24,130 nt of DNA from CAYJMQ01 sp964371555 (GCA_964371555.1 CAYJMQ010000032.1:1-24130), one strand, 5' to 3'. Positions 5,567 to 14,465 are shown, numbered from the stretch's first letter. Numbers and translations are program-made. Notes: generated by a model from the sequence alone, not told the origin.

Positions 5567-6760
5567 ATGGATTATTTTGGAACGCTCATCCGATATGATG
5601 AGCTTGCGTTAAAGGGAAGAAACAGAATTTTATTTGAGCGCCAGCTCATTTCAAATATTCGTTCAAAATCGTCTTCAGATCTCAAAGTGGAAAGACTCTG
5701 GGGGAGAATTCTTCTTGAGGAGCGCCCCCCGCAGGGGCGCCCCTCGCAGGCTGTGAGACTCGATCAGGTTTTTGGCATTTCTTCATATAGTCCGGTGATG
5801 AAAGTCAGAGCCGACCTTTCTCAAATTCAAGAGACCGCATTGAAGCTCTTGAAAGATTATCTTCACTCAAAAAAAGAAAAGGGTTCCGGTTTTCGTTTCA
5901 CTTTCCGCATCGACGTCAGGCGTGTCGATAAAGACTTTTCCCCCAATTCTTTGGAGATCCAAAAAATTATTGCCGGGCATATTTTGTCGCATTTTCCAGA
6001 GCTCAAAGTCGATCTTCGAACCCCTGCGATTGAAATCGGGGTGGAGATCCGAAAGGAAGGGGCGTTTCTCTACCTGGAACGCAGCCCCGGGCTTCGGGGG
6101 CTTCCGGTCGGCTCCAGCGCAAAGATGCTTTCGCTTCTTTCGGGAGGAATCGACTCCCCGGTTGCCTCGTGGCTGATGATGCAGCGGGGGGCACCGGTCG
6201 ATTTCGTTCATTTTTACGCATATCCTTATGTGGGGATTCAGAGTAAAGAAAAAGTGATCGATCTTGCGAAGCATCTTGGCCAATATCAGAATAGGTCGGA
6301 TTTATTTGTTGTTTCTGTGACAGAGATCCAGGAGGAGATACAGAAGAATTGTAAAGACAGATTCCGGACGATTTTGCTCAGACGTTTCATGCATCGGATT
6401 GCGGCGCAAATCGCAACCCAATGCGGCGCAAAGGCGTTGATTACAGGGGAGAGTCTTGGGCAGGTGGCCAGTCAGACCCTTGAGAACATAGAAGCCATTC
6501 AAAATGCAACATCCACAGGCGCTGGCACACTGATTCTTCGTCCCCTCATTGGTTTGAGCAAACAAAAAACGATCGATCTTGCCAAAGAAATTGGAACATA
6601 CAATATTTCCATCCGTCCGTTTGACGACTGCTGTGCCCTCTTTCAGCCGAATGCCCCGGCCACGAAGGCAAAAATGGCCCTTATTCTCCGGGAAGAAGAA
6701 AAACTCTCTTCTTTGCTCGTGGAGAAGGCTCTAAAGACAATGGAGACGATTCGTTTATGA
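5567..6760 (+). CDS. thiI: tRNA 4-thiouridine synthase ThiI (no rhodanese domain)
   Basis: ThiI adenylates U8 of tRNA and installs sulfur to make 4-thiouridine; in some bacteria it also feeds thiamine thiazole synthesis. The N-terminus (YFGTLIRYDELALKGRNR) is the ThiI ferredoxin-like domain, and a THUMP domain spans roughly residues 60-165. The PP-loop LSGGIDSPVASW lies near 190. Further along are ITGESLGQVASQT and, near 353, DDCCALFQP with the family's conserved Cys. At 397 residues it ends without the C-terminal rhodanese domain of the E. coli enzyme, so sulfur must come directly from the desulfurase upstream. A C-rich palindromic patch at 5722-5740 encodes ERPPQGRPSQA, an unusual loop. The gene overlaps the next by 4 nt (ATGA). 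Confidence 0.95.
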   Translation: MDYFGTLIRYDELALKGRNRILFERQLISNIRSKSSSDLKVERLWGRILLEERPPQGRPSQAVRLDQVFGISSYSPVMKVRADLSQIQETALKLLKDYLHSKKEKGSGFRFTFRIDVRRVDKDFSPNSLEIQKIIAGHILSHFPELKVDLRTPAIEIGVEIRKEGAFLYLERSPGLRGLPVGSSAKMLSLLSGGIDSPVASWLMMQRGAPVDFVHFYAYPYVGIQSKEKVIDLAKHLGQYQNRSDLFVVSVTEIQEEIQKNCKDRFRTILLRRFMHRIAAQIATQCGAKALITGESLGQVASQTLENIEAIQNATSTGAGTLILRPLIGLSKQKTIDLAKEIGTYNISIRPFDDCCALFQPNAPATKAKMALILREEEKLSSLLVEKALKTMETIRL

Positions 6761-7422
6761 TTCATTATCTGATTGCCGGTTTTGCGATTTTTTTTCTGGG
6801 GATTTTATTGGGATGTTTCCTGCCTCGAAGAAACCCTCTAAGAAATAAAGAAAAAGGTTCTCTCTCTGATCTTTATGAGAAGGGCGAGAGGCTTTTTTGG
6901 GCCGATTATTTTTCTACGATTGGAAAGATCGGGGAAGGAATCGATCATCCGGATGATGAAACGACAAGGGCTGACCTGACTGAAGCGCTGACAGATGTTT
7001 TGGGGGGGATGAAAAAAATTTTTGAAAACAGGCGCATTGAGATTGAGATGAAAGTGTCGGATGTATGTCCACTAATTGCGATTCCGGAACAGGCGGTTCG
7101 GTATTTGCTCAAATGCCTGCTCTTAAATTCTTCTGAGGCGATGACTGAAGGGGGAAAGATCAGCATTGTCGTGATCCCGCCAACTGATAAAACAGGCGAC
7201 TCTGTTCGTATTGAAATTAAGGATAACGGGTGCGGCATTTCGAATGAGTCTGCCCCAAAGCTTTTCACCCCCTTTTTTTCCACGAAAAAAAAGGGGACGG
7301 GGCTGGGACTTTACAGCGCGCGCGAGCTGATTTCAAAATTCAATGGCAAAATTCTTCTTGAGAGCGTTGAAAACGGCGGAACCAGAGCGATTCTCTTTCT
7401 GCCAGGCGTCGGTGTCTCTTAG
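6757..7422 (+). CDS. Membrane-anchored HATPase_c (sensor-kinase-like) protein
   Basis: A 221-residue protein with an N-terminal membrane anchor (residues 3-24, YLIAGFAIFFLGILLGCFL) and a GHKL ATP-binding domain: N box LLLNSSEAM, G1 box DNGCGIS, F box LFTPFFSTKKKG and G2 box TGLGLYSARELI. It is short for a histidine kinase. The stretch between anchor and ATPase (about 45-85) shows no convincing H-box with a phospho-accepting His; HPDDETT is the only candidate. It may phosphorylate or bind a partner in trans, or be a degenerate kinase. It starts inside the thiI stop codon, so it is translated with the sulfur operon, yet no response regulator is in the window. The role is unknown. Confidence 0.8.
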   Translation: MIHYLIAGFAIFFLGILLGCFLPRRNPLRNKEKGSLSDLYEKGERLFWADYFSTIGKIGEGIDHPDDETTRADLTEALTDVLGGMKKIFENRRIEIEMKVSDVCPLIAIPEQAVRYLLKCLLLNSSEAMTEGGKISIVVIPPTDKTGDSVRIEIKDNGCGISNESAPKLFTPFFSTKKKGTGLGLYSARELISKFNGKILLESVENGGTRAILFLPGVGVS

Positions 7423-7425
7423 TTT

Positions 7426-8712
7426 TTATTGAAGAACAGCCCGATTCGGGATTTGGATTTCAATGGTTCGTACGTTGCCTGCGTCTGTTGTTGTAAAAGT
7501 GCGGTTGCCAAAACCGGCGCTGATCTCTTCAGCCTTTGTCATTTTTATATTTGGAATACCGGCAATATCTGATGTCATTTGAATTTTTAAAATGCAGGTT
7601 CCTATCGGACAGGCAGGCGGGTGAAGCACAATTCCGAGGTTAAAAATCACACCCGTATCCTCGAATCCAGCGACATTTGTGTTAAATGTGAATGGCGGAG
7701 CAAGATTGCTGGTCCCCTGTCCTGAAACAGGTATCTGGAGTTGGCCATTGGGAATGGAGAAAACCATTGTGATATTCCCGGCGGCCCCAATCCTCTCTTT
7801 CTCAAAGCTTAAAGCGAGTTGGTGAATGGGTCCGCAAAGTGTTGTGATATTTACAACAGGAGTTCTGGGTTGTCTGTCGAAAGCATCAAACGTTGTTGCT
7901 TTTAAAGTAAACGGTTCACAAATGCGGCTGACGACGTTAACAAATCTGTCGTTCTGGGGATTAACCGTTAGAGATACATCACGGATGCTTGCAGTCCAGA
8001 TAACAGGACCTACCTCTGCTGTGGGGGGGGACGGCTGAATGAGTAGAGAAAAGTTAGTGGGGGCCAATATGCCCATTTTGAAAGGAAAATCCTCAGGAAT
8101 AATGTTTACCGATGAGCGTTGCGTGGGTCCTGGCGCGGGAGCAGGAGCAGGAGCTGGTGCCGGTTCAGGAGCAGGAGCAGGCACAGGCTCTGGCGCGGCA
8201 ATAGGCGCTGGCGCGGGGACAACGCTTAGCGAAAATGCGGGGGTCTTAAAATGAACCGTTCCAGTGGCACGATCGATGACAGACAATGTCAAATCTACGA
8301 CAGAACGGTCTACCACCGGCAATGGAGTCACAATAAATTGAATTGCAAAAGGCGGCGGGATGACATCATTGAACTGAATAATATTTTGAGCATTGGGATC
8401 AATGATCGCCGTTAGCGAATCCGAACCGACAATCGTTACGGCTAAGATGTTCGGATTTGAACTTTCAATAGCTATATCAAACGGGGGAAGAATATTTTTA
8501 AGATCGAGAATTTTTGCCTGAAAGGGGAGCGGCTGAGCGTCGCTAAATTCTGTCTGTCCTTCAAAAAGGACATTTTGCAAGGCGACCTGCTCCCCGCCTG
8601 TTATGGGAGCCTGCCCTGCGGGGGGCAACACCCCTTCCGGAGAAGGGACATCCCCCCCTTTACCGCAACCGGTGGCTGCCAATAGCAATAAAATTAGAAT
8701 CTTCTGTTTCAA
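7426..8712 (-). CDS. Lipoprotein with Pro-Ala repeat linker
   Basis: A 428-residue surface or periplasmic lipoprotein of unknown function. It starts at a TTG (8712); no ATG is available that keeps the signal peptide. The signal KQKILILLLLAATGC ends in a loose lipobox (A-T-G-C), predicting lipidation of Cys16. Residues about 163-195 are a run of Pro-Ala and Pro-Glu dipeptides, probably a stiff spacer between two beta-rich domains. It reads in the opposite direction to the HATPase gene and the two stops are only 3 nt apart, leaving no room for a separate terminator. A GC-rich palindromic motif at 8619-8631 is shared with thiI. No sequence family is recognised. Confidence 0.8.
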   Translation of the reverse strand: MKQKILILLLLAATGCGKGGDVPSPEGVLPPAGQAPITGGEQVALQNVLFEGQTEFSDAQPLPFQAKILDLKNILPPFDIAIESSNPNILAVTIVGSDSLTAIIDPNAQNIIQFNDVIPPPFAIQFIVTPLPVVDRSVVDLTLSVIDRATGTVHFKTPAFSLSVVPAPAPIAAPEPVPAPAPEPAPAPAPAPAPGPTQRSSVNIIPEDFPFKMGILAPTNFSLLIQPSPPTAEVGPVIWTASIRDVSLTVNPQNDRFVNVVSRICEPFTLKATTFDAFDRQPRTPVVNITTLCGPIHQLALSFEKERIGAAGNITMVFSIPNGQLQIPVSGQGTSNLAPPFTFNTNVAGFEDTGVIFNLGIVLHPPACPIGTCILKIQMTSDIAGIPNIKMTKAEEISAGFGNRTFTTTDAGNVRTIEIQIPNRAVLQ

Positions 8713-8876
8713 AAACGATACCTGTTAATCTTCTAATGATTTTCTAATAAACAGTAACAATTTTTCAAACTTACGTACGGATATAGTATTCATTGTAGCG
8801 AGATCAAGCGCTCTGTCAATTCTGTGGTCTTCAAATAATATGGAAATTTTCCGATAAAGGGATTGAGTCGATCAAT
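8713..8876. promoter_or_regulatory. Divergent promoter region, lipoprotein / leucine dehydrogenase
   Basis: This AT-rich 164-nt gap separates two genes pointing away from each other, so it must hold promoters for both. I see no confident -35/-10 pair, operator or riboswitch. AAAGGG at 8855-8860 is the nearest purine-rich stretch before the dehydrogenase ATG but is further away than a usual Shine-Dalgarno. Confidence 0.4.
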
Positions 8877-9983
8877 ATGGCGCCACCGTTTAAAAAAATG
8901 GAAAAGCTGGGGCATGAGCAGGTGGTTTTTTGCTCAGACCCTCCTGCCGGGCTTCGTGCGATTATGGCCATTCATAGCACAGTGCTCGGGCCGGCCCTCG
9001 GCGGCACACGGATGTGGCCGTACAAAAAAGAGAAAGACGCGCTTGAAGATGTGCTTCGTCTTTCGAGAGGGATGACTTATAAAGCGGCGGCGGCTGGGCT
9101 TAATTTCGGCGGCGGAAAAGCGGTTATTATCGGCGATCCTAAAAAAGACAAATCCGAGCGGCTCTTTCGTTCATTTGCGGCGTTTATTGCCCGAATGAAA
9201 GGGGGGTTTATTACGGGCGAAGACGTTGGCATCGATGTCAACGACATGGAATTTATGTTTATGGAGACAGACTATGTGATTGGTCTCTCCAAGGGGCATG
9301 GCGGCAGTGGAGATCCAAGCCCGTTAACAGCGTATGGCGTTGTTCAGGGGATGAAGGCATGTGTGGAAAAAAAATTGAAAAGAAAAACTTTAAAGGGATT
9401 GACGGTGGCTGTTCAGGGGCTTGGTCATGTAGGGGCCAGTCTGGTCAAACTTTTGGCGGCGGAAGGGGTCAAGGTGATCGCAACAGATGTCGATGAACTC
9501 CTGTCAGCCAAACTAAAAAAGGAATATGGAATTAAAATTGTTGAACCCAATCATATTTATTCTGTATCGTGCGATATTTTTTCCCCCTGCGCGCTTGGTG
9601 GAATTCTAAATTCAAAAACAATCCCAAAACTCAAATGTGAAATAGTGGCTGGCGCCGCAAACAACCAGCTCCGCGGGGATTTGGATGGCATTTTACTTTA
9701 TAAAAGAGGAATTCTCTACGCCCCTGATTATGTGATCAACGCGGGGGGGCTGATTAATGTTTCCCTCGAACTGGAGGGCTATTCAGAGCCCCGCGCCAGA
9801 ACATTGATTAGAAACATCTACTATAATCTCAAACGAATTTTCCAGATTGCCGAAGATCAAAAAATCATGACGCATCAAGCCGCCGATCATCTGGCGGAAG
9901 AAAGAATTAGAAACGTATCGTGCATCAAACGCGGGAGTTTCTTATCTAAATCAAAAATTCACCGCCGAAAGATTTCTGCATAG
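8877..9983 (+). CDS. Leucine dehydrogenase-type (Glu/Leu/Phe/Val) amino-acid dehydrogenase
   Basis: Reversibly deaminates branched-chain amino acids with NAD+, giving 2-oxo acids and ammonia. The 368 residues align along their length with leucine dehydrogenases: MEKLGHEQVVFCSDP, AIHSTVLGPALGGTRMWPY, RLSRGMTYKAAAAGLNFGGG with the substrate-binding and catalytic lysines near 67 and 80, TGEDVGIDVNDMEFM, GSGDPSPLTAYGV, then the Rossmann motif VQGLGHVGASL. The later CALGGILN, AGAANNQL and VINAGGLINVSLE are also typical. Leucine rather than valine or phenylalanine as the main substrate is inferred. It is a single gene, converging on the transketolase operon with a 37-nt gap. Confidence 0.9.
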   Translation: MAPPFKKMEKLGHEQVVFCSDPPAGLRAIMAIHSTVLGPALGGTRMWPYKKEKDALEDVLRLSRGMTYKAAAAGLNFGGGKAVIIGDPKKDKSERLFRSFAAFIARMKGGFITGEDVGIDVNDMEFMFMETDYVIGLSKGHGGSGDPSPLTAYGVVQGMKACVEKKLKRKTLKGLTVAVQGLGHVGASLVKLLAAEGVKVIATDVDELLSAKLKKEYGIKIVEPNHIYSVSCDIFSPCALGGILNSKTIPKLKCEIVAGAANNQLRGDLDGILLYKRGILYAPDYVINAGGLINVSLELEGYSEPRARTLIRNIYYNLKRIFQIAEDQKIMTHQAADHLAEERIRNVSCIKRGSFLSKSKIHRRKISA

Positions 9984-10020
9984 AAATAACCGGGACATAT
10001 TTTATTAGTGAGTTCCCTCT

Positions 10021-10983
10021 CTAAGATTGATAAAATCGGAGACTTTCGTGAAATATCTTATCTGTCGAGAGGCCATATTTCTCATAGAGCGCCTCGGCGG
10101 AGCCGGATTCGCCGTAGACATCATGAACCCCCAGGCGCAGGAGCTTGACACCCCCCCCCGAGCGGGCCAGAACTTCCGCCACAGCGGTGCCGAGCCCCCC
10201 AATGATGTTGTGATCTTCAACGGTAACAAGTTTCTTATGCGTTTTTGAGAGCTCCAATACCAAAGATTCGTCCAAAGGCTTGATGGTATGTATGTTGACA
10301 ACCGTTGTTGAAATTCCTTCCCGATCCAAAAGTCCCCCGGCCAGATAGCTGTTGTAGACAACGCCGCCAGTTGCAAGGAGAGCCAAATCCTTTCCTTCTT
10401 TTAAAATGACCCCCTGGCCATAATGAAATTCATAATCGTCGCCAAAAAGCTGGGCAACATTCTGGCGTGTCAGTCTTACATAGACCGGCCCTCTATGATG
10501 CTCGGCAAGGTATTCGATCATTTTCTCTGTCTCTTTTGGATCTGCCGGCTGCAAAACCCCCATGCCGGGGAGCGATCGCATGAGCGCCATATCTTCAAGC
10601 GCCATCTGTGTATAGCCATCTTCACCAATTCCCAATCCCGCATGGGTTCCAATCATTCGCACATTTGCCTGATTGTAGCCGATGGAGATCCGGATTGTTT
10701 CAAACCGCCCCGTGATGAAACAGCCAAAACTGCAGAGAAACGGAATCTTTCCGCTTAAAGCGAGTCCCGCCGCTGTTCCAATCATATTGGCTTCTGCGAT
10801 TCCCATCTGGAAAAAGCGCGCAGGGAATTTTTTTGCGAAAGCGCTGCTTTTTGTTGAAACAGAGAGATCGGCATCGAGTACAACGACATTTGGATGAGTC
10901 TCGCCGATCCGAACCAGCGTTTCTCCAAACGCGGCGCGTGTCGCCTTTTTATTCTCCGGATTAATGTTTAAGAAGTTCTTCAA
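10021..10983 (-). CDS. Transketolase, C-terminal subunit
   Basis: The pyrimidine-binding and C-terminal half of a split transketolase (about 320 residues), which with the upstream N-terminal subunit moves two-carbon units between sugar phosphates. Landmarks: VVVLDADLSVSTKS, FFQMGIAEANMIGTAAGLAL with the glutamate that activates the thiamine ring, HAGLGIGEDGYTQMALED, and the C-terminal domain from VILKEGKDLALLATGG to VEDHNIIGGLG. No ATG suits the family's N-terminus (NPENKKATRAAFGETL). I place the start at the TTG at 10983, inside the end of the upstream gene, a 23-nt overlap. The longer open frame upstream overlaps the other subunit out of frame and is not coding. The exact start is uncertain. 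Confidence 0.9.
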   Translation of the reverse strand: MKNFLNINPENKKATRAAFGETLVRIGETHPNVVVLDADLSVSTKSSAFAKKFPARFFQMGIAEANMIGTAAGLALSGKIPFLCSFGCFITGRFETIRISIGYNQANVRMIGTHAGLGIGEDGYTQMALEDMALMRSLPGMGVLQPADPKETEKMIEYLAEHHRGPVYVRLTRQNVAQLFGDDYEFHYGQGVILKEGKDLALLATGGVVYNSYLAGGLLDREGISTTVVNIHTIKPLDESLVLELSKTHKKLVTVEDHNIIGGLGTAVAEVLARSGGGVKLLRLGVHDVYGESGSAEALYEKYGLSTDKIFHESLRFYQS

Positions 10984-11797
10984 TGGCGCTGTCCCTCTGC
11001 CGGGGCGTTGGCGCAACTCCGTGCCATTCAATGTTGTTCTCCATAAATGAAACGCCCTTTCCTTTGATGGTGCGGGCGGTGATGAGATGCGGTTTCCCTC
11101 GACGATGCTGTGCATGGTCAAGCGCATTTAAAATCTCATGAAAATCGTGTCCGTCGATTTCCTGGACATCCCAATTAAAAGCCTCCCATTTCCTGGGGAG
11201 CGGGGAGAGATCCATCACGTCTTTAGTATAGCCGTCGATCTGACCCCCATTTGCATCAACAATAGTGATGAGATTATCGAGTTTATATTTTGGCGCAGAC
11301 ATCGCTGCTTCCCAGATTTGTCCCTCCTGAAGCTCGCCATCCCCCATCAGGCAATAAACGCGAGTATCTTTCTTATCTATCTTTGCCGCCAATGCCATCC
11401 CCTGGGCGATTGAGAGCCCCTGTCCCAAAGATCCTGACGATGTTTCCATGAAAGGAAGACGAACATGATCGGGGTGTCCCTGAAGGCGGCTGTTGATTTT
11501 TCTCAATGAGTAAATCTCTTCTTCAGGAAAGTAACCACATTTGGCCATCGCCGCGTAAACAACCGGAACGCCATGCCCTTTCGAAAGAACAAACCGGTCC
11601 CTATCTTCCCAGTGGGGTGTTGCAGGATCATGGTTCATATAATGAAAGAAGAGCGCGGCGACCAGATCGGCCGCTGAAAGGGATCCTCCAGGATGCCCTG
11701 ATTTGGCTTCAGTGATCATCTTTATGGAGAGAACCCTGAGATCTCTTGCGATCCCGGTCAGTTTTTTGATCAGCTCTTCGTGTTCAATAAGATTCAT
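10961..11797 (-). CDS. Transketolase, N-terminal (thiamine diphosphate-binding) subunit
   Basis: A 278-residue TPP-binding half of a split transketolase. Motifs: AKSGHPGGSLSAADLVAALF with the first catalytic His, FVLSKGHGVPVVYAAMA with the second, TSSGSLGQGLSIAQGMALA, and the TPP/metal motif GDGELQEGQIWE followed by IVDANGGQ. The C-terminal GKGVSFMEN is also typical. The ATG at 11797 follows GGGGAGGGGAG. Its start lies within the last 14 nt of the glycosyltransferase gene and its end overlaps the C-terminal subunit, so all three are translationally coupled. Split transketolases are found in archaea and many bacterial lineages; a sugar other than the pentose phosphates cannot be excluded. Confidence 0.93.
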   Translation of the reverse strand: MNLIEHEELIKKLTGIARDLRVLSIKMITEAKSGHPGGSLSAADLVAALFFHYMNHDPATPHWEDRDRFVLSKGHGVPVVYAAMAKCGYFPEEEIYSLRKINSRLQGHPDHVRLPFMETSSGSLGQGLSIAQGMALAAKIDKKDTRVYCLMGDGELQEGQIWEAAMSAPKYKLDNLITIVDANGGQIDGYTKDVMDLSPLPRKWEAFNWDVQEIDGHDFHEILNALDHAQHRRGKPHLITARTIKGKGVSFMENNIEWHGVAPTPRQRDSAIEELLKH

Positions 11798-12947
11798 GTA
11801 ACTCCCCTCCCCATTTCACACAATAGCTTTTCCCCCGCCATCTCACTTTTGATGCATACCACCCCTCGGCCCAGATTGGAAGAAGGATGAGATCACGAAT
11901 GGGAAGGAGCCAGAGATATCGAAATGTGCTCTCATCTTTAATGTAGAGGGTATTCAGGTAAGCCGAGGCGAGAAGCCGCGAGCCGATGACCGAACAAAAT
12001 AAAAGGTAAGAAAAGAGTCCTGGATTTAAAATCGCGTAAACAGCCGAATAAAATGTCCCAAAAATAAAGATTCCCATCAGATATTTAAAAGGGGAAAACG
12101 CGCGAATCGTAACAAACCAGCGAAGCATATGCCGGTAAAATTCCCGGAAACGACTTTCATGATGAATACATGAAATCAACGCGCGCGACAGATGAATTCG
12201 ATATCCCTTTTCAAATATCTTTTTTCCAATATAACCGTCGTCACATATATTGTTTGCGACCGCCTTAAATCCCCCGATTTCTTCCAGTACCTCCCGTCTA
12301 AGCGCAATCGTGGCGCCGATGCAAAAATCAAAATGGCCAAGAAGCGCCGGGATGATAATCGAGGGGATCGCATCGGAATTGATACCGATCGCCTCCAGCG
12401 CCGCCTTTGTCTGTTTCGACTCCCGATAAATCGGAATCATTGTGACGGCGCCAACGGAATGATCAAAAAGAGGGGGGACAATTTCTTTGAGATAAGAGGG
12501 GGCTGCGCGCGTGTCGCTGTCATTGTAAACGATGAAATCGTACTTTGCCTTTTTATAGCCGTTCGAAAGGTTATTCACCTTGGGATTTAAGCCCGTTTCA
12601 TGTTCGGAGATGACAAGCTCGATATCTTTATGCGGAAATTTCTGAATCAGTTTTTGGATGATCCGAATCACCGGATCCGATTTTTCCCGCACACAAAAGA
12701 TCAGTTGATAAGAAGGATAATCGAGGACGCAGTAGCTTTCAAAATTTTTCTCAGCCCCCTGATCGACCCCCTTCACCGGTTTTAAAATCGTAACCGGGGG
12801 GAGGACGGCAGGGTGATTGTTTGGCTGTTTATCATGTTTGCCGTGCCCTCCATGCTGCCCTCTATGGAAGAAGAGATAGGTGGTAACCACCGTGAGCAGG
12901 GAATAAAAACATGAGATGATGGAAAGGCCAATCAGAAAGTCATTCAT
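11784..12947 (-). CDS. Membrane glycosyltransferase, GT21 / HpnI-like
   Basis: Probably attaches a sugar to a lipid at the inner membrane. I start it at the ATG at 12947 (387 residues); the upstream TTG at 13004 would add 19 charged residues before the first membrane helix. Residues 3-27 are a transmembrane segment (LIGLSIISCFYSLLTVVTTY), then a His/Gly-rich linker. The catalytic domain follows: PPVTILKPVKGVD, YNDSDTR with the metal-binding Asp residues near 142, GATIALRREVLEEIGGF, NNICDDGYIGKK, and the RHMLRW motif standing for Q/R-x-x-R-W. Two or three membrane helices end it. This layout is that of ceramide glucosyltransferase and hopanoid HpnI enzymes. The acceptor is unknown. It is the first gene of the operon with split transketolase. 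Confidence 0.85.
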   Translation of the reverse strand: MNDFLIGLSIISCFYSLLTVVTTYLFFHRGQHGGHGKHDKQPNNHPAVLPPVTILKPVKGVDQGAEKNFESYCVLDYPSYQLIFCVREKSDPVIRIIQKLIQKFPHKDIELVISEHETGLNPKVNNLSNGYKKAKYDFIVYNDSDTRAAPSYLKEIVPPLFDHSVGAVTMIPIYRESKQTKAALEAIGINSDAIPSIIIPALLGHFDFCIGATIALRREVLEEIGGFKAVANNICDDGYIGKKIFEKGYRIHLSRALISCIHHESRFREFYRHMLRWFVTIRAFSPFKYLMGIFIFGTFYSAVYAILNPGLFSYLLFCSVIGSRLLASAYLNTLYIKDESTFRYLWLLPIRDLILLPIWAEGWYASKVRWRGKSYCVKWGGELHESY

Positions 12948-13013
12948 TGGAGAATTTTTTTCCCTTTCTTCTTTCGTTATGCCTATGTTATCACTTTTAA
13001 ACAAGGAGCATTT

Positions 13014-14408
13014 ATGCGTACAGAAAAAGACAGTCTGGGTGAAAAGAAAGTTCCAGATGACGCATATTATGGAATTCAGACCCTTCGAGGATTCGAAAAT
13101 TTCCAGATCAGCGGTTTAAAGGAACCAGAGGTTTTCATCCGGGCCTATGTTACGATTAAAAAAGCCGCCGCGCTGACGAATGCGGAACTCAAAATCCTCG
13201 ATCCAAAAATTTCAAATGCGATTGTGAAGGCTGTGGACGAAATTTCTGGCGCCAAATTCGTCGACTCATTCATCATCGATGTTTTCCAGGCGGGGGCCGG
13301 CACCTCCTTTAATATGAATGTGAACGAGGTCCTCGCCAACCGGGCGAATGAAATTCTGGGATCCAAAAAAGGGGATTACAAAACGGTTCATCCGAATGAT
13401 CATGTGAATATGGCGCAGTCGACGAATGATTCCTTCCCCACCGCCATGCGTATCGCATCGCTGTGGGAACGCGACTCCCTCAAGAAATCGCTGAGAAGGC
13501 TTGCGCAATCGTTCCATAAAAAAGGGAAAGAATTTGACGATATACCCACATCTTCCAGAACGCATCTGCAGGACGCGGTGCCGATTCGTCTGGGGCAGGA
13601 ATTTGAGGCATTTGCGGTTACGCTTGAAAAAGCGCTCAAGCGCATTGAAATTGCGGCAGCCCCTCTGCACTTCCTAAACATCGGCGCGACTGCCGCGGGG
13701 ACGGGGATGAATTCTCATTCAGAATATGCAAAGAAGATGGCAAAGACATTAAGCGACCTTGCAAAACTTCCGCTAAAAAACCCGGAAAATCTTGTTGAAA
13801 TTGCCCAAAGCACAGCCGATTTCGCCGACTATTCCTCAGCCCTGAAAAACCTCGCCCTCGATCTTATAAAAATTGCAAATGATCTGAGACTCCTTGCCAG
13901 CGGGCCGCGTGTTGGATTTAATGAAATTCTTTTGCCAGCGGTTCAGCCCGGTTCTTCAATTATGCCCGGCAAGGTGAATCCTGTTATTGCGGAATGCGCG
14001 AATATGGTCTGTTTTCAGGTGATGGGGAACGACGTTGCGGTTTCCATGGCATCTCAGGCATCACAGCTGCAACTCAATGTGATGATGCCAGTGATCATTT
14101 ATAATATTCTCTTCTCGTCAAAAATTCTTACGAATATGATGAATACACTCGCGGAAAAATGTGTCGATGGCATTATGGCAAACCGCGCGCAATGCCAGGC
14201 CTATTTTGAAAAGACATTGGGGCTTGCGACCGCCTTAAACCCCATCATTGGATATGCCGCCGCGGCCGAGGTCGTCAAAGAATCCGTCAAAACCGATACC
14301 CCTATTTTAAAAATGATCGAGAAAAAAGGGATTCTCACGGAAAAAGAGATCAAAAAATACTTTGATCTTCATAAACTCACAGAGCCGGGGATTTTAAAGA
14401 AGGATTAA
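13014..14408 (+). CDS. aspA: Aspartate ammonia-lyase / fumarase superfamily enzyme, probably aspartase
   Basis: A 464-residue member of the aspartase/fumarase superfamily; aspartase splits L-aspartate to fumarate and ammonia. The N-terminus has KKVPDDAYYGIQTLRGFENF, followed by FQAGAGTSFNMNVNEVLANR, HPNDHVNMAQSTNDSFPTAM, RTHLQDAVPIRLGQEFEAF, and the signature SSIMPGKVNPVIAE near residue 313 with the catalytic Ser. The Y-Y-G-I-Q-T-L-R start and DAVPIRLGQE favour aspartase over fumarase; PGKVNP (rather than PAKVNP) is also seen in fumarases, so the substrate is not certain. AAGGAG (13003-13008) precedes the ATG. The gap to the divergent glycosyltransferase gene is only 66 nt and must hold both promoters. 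Confidence 0.88.
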   Translation: MRTEKDSLGEKKVPDDAYYGIQTLRGFENFQISGLKEPEVFIRAYVTIKKAAALTNAELKILDPKISNAIVKAVDEISGAKFVDSFIIDVFQAGAGTSFNMNVNEVLANRANEILGSKKGDYKTVHPNDHVNMAQSTNDSFPTAMRIASLWERDSLKKSLRRLAQSFHKKGKEFDDIPTSSRTHLQDAVPIRLGQEFEAFAVTLEKALKRIEIAAAPLHFLNIGATAAGTGMNSHSEYAKKMAKTLSDLAKLPLKNPENLVEIAQSTADFADYSSALKNLALDLIKIANDLRLLASGPRVGFNEILLPAVQPGSSIMPGKVNPVIAECANMVCFQVMGNDVAVSMASQASQLQLNVMMPVIIYNILFSSKILTNMMNTLAEKCVDGIMANRAQCQAYFEKTLGLATALNPIIGYAAAAEVVKESVKTDTPILKMIEKKGILTEKEIKKYFDLHKLTEPGILKKD

Positions 14409-14465
14409 GCCGCAAGACGCGCAGCCGTTTAGGGATGTAGATCTCTTTTTTGTCCCTTATCAGAA

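Noticed and set aside
8039..8254. Plus-strand frame rich in Gly-Ala repeats
   Set aside because: It is the antisense reading of the Pro-Ala linker of the minus-strand lipoprotein; the repeat makes both strands open.
10984..11127. N-terminal extension of the transketolase C-terminal subunit
   Set aside because: This part of the open frame overlaps the N-terminal subunit out of frame and lacks family similarity; real similarity begins near 10960.
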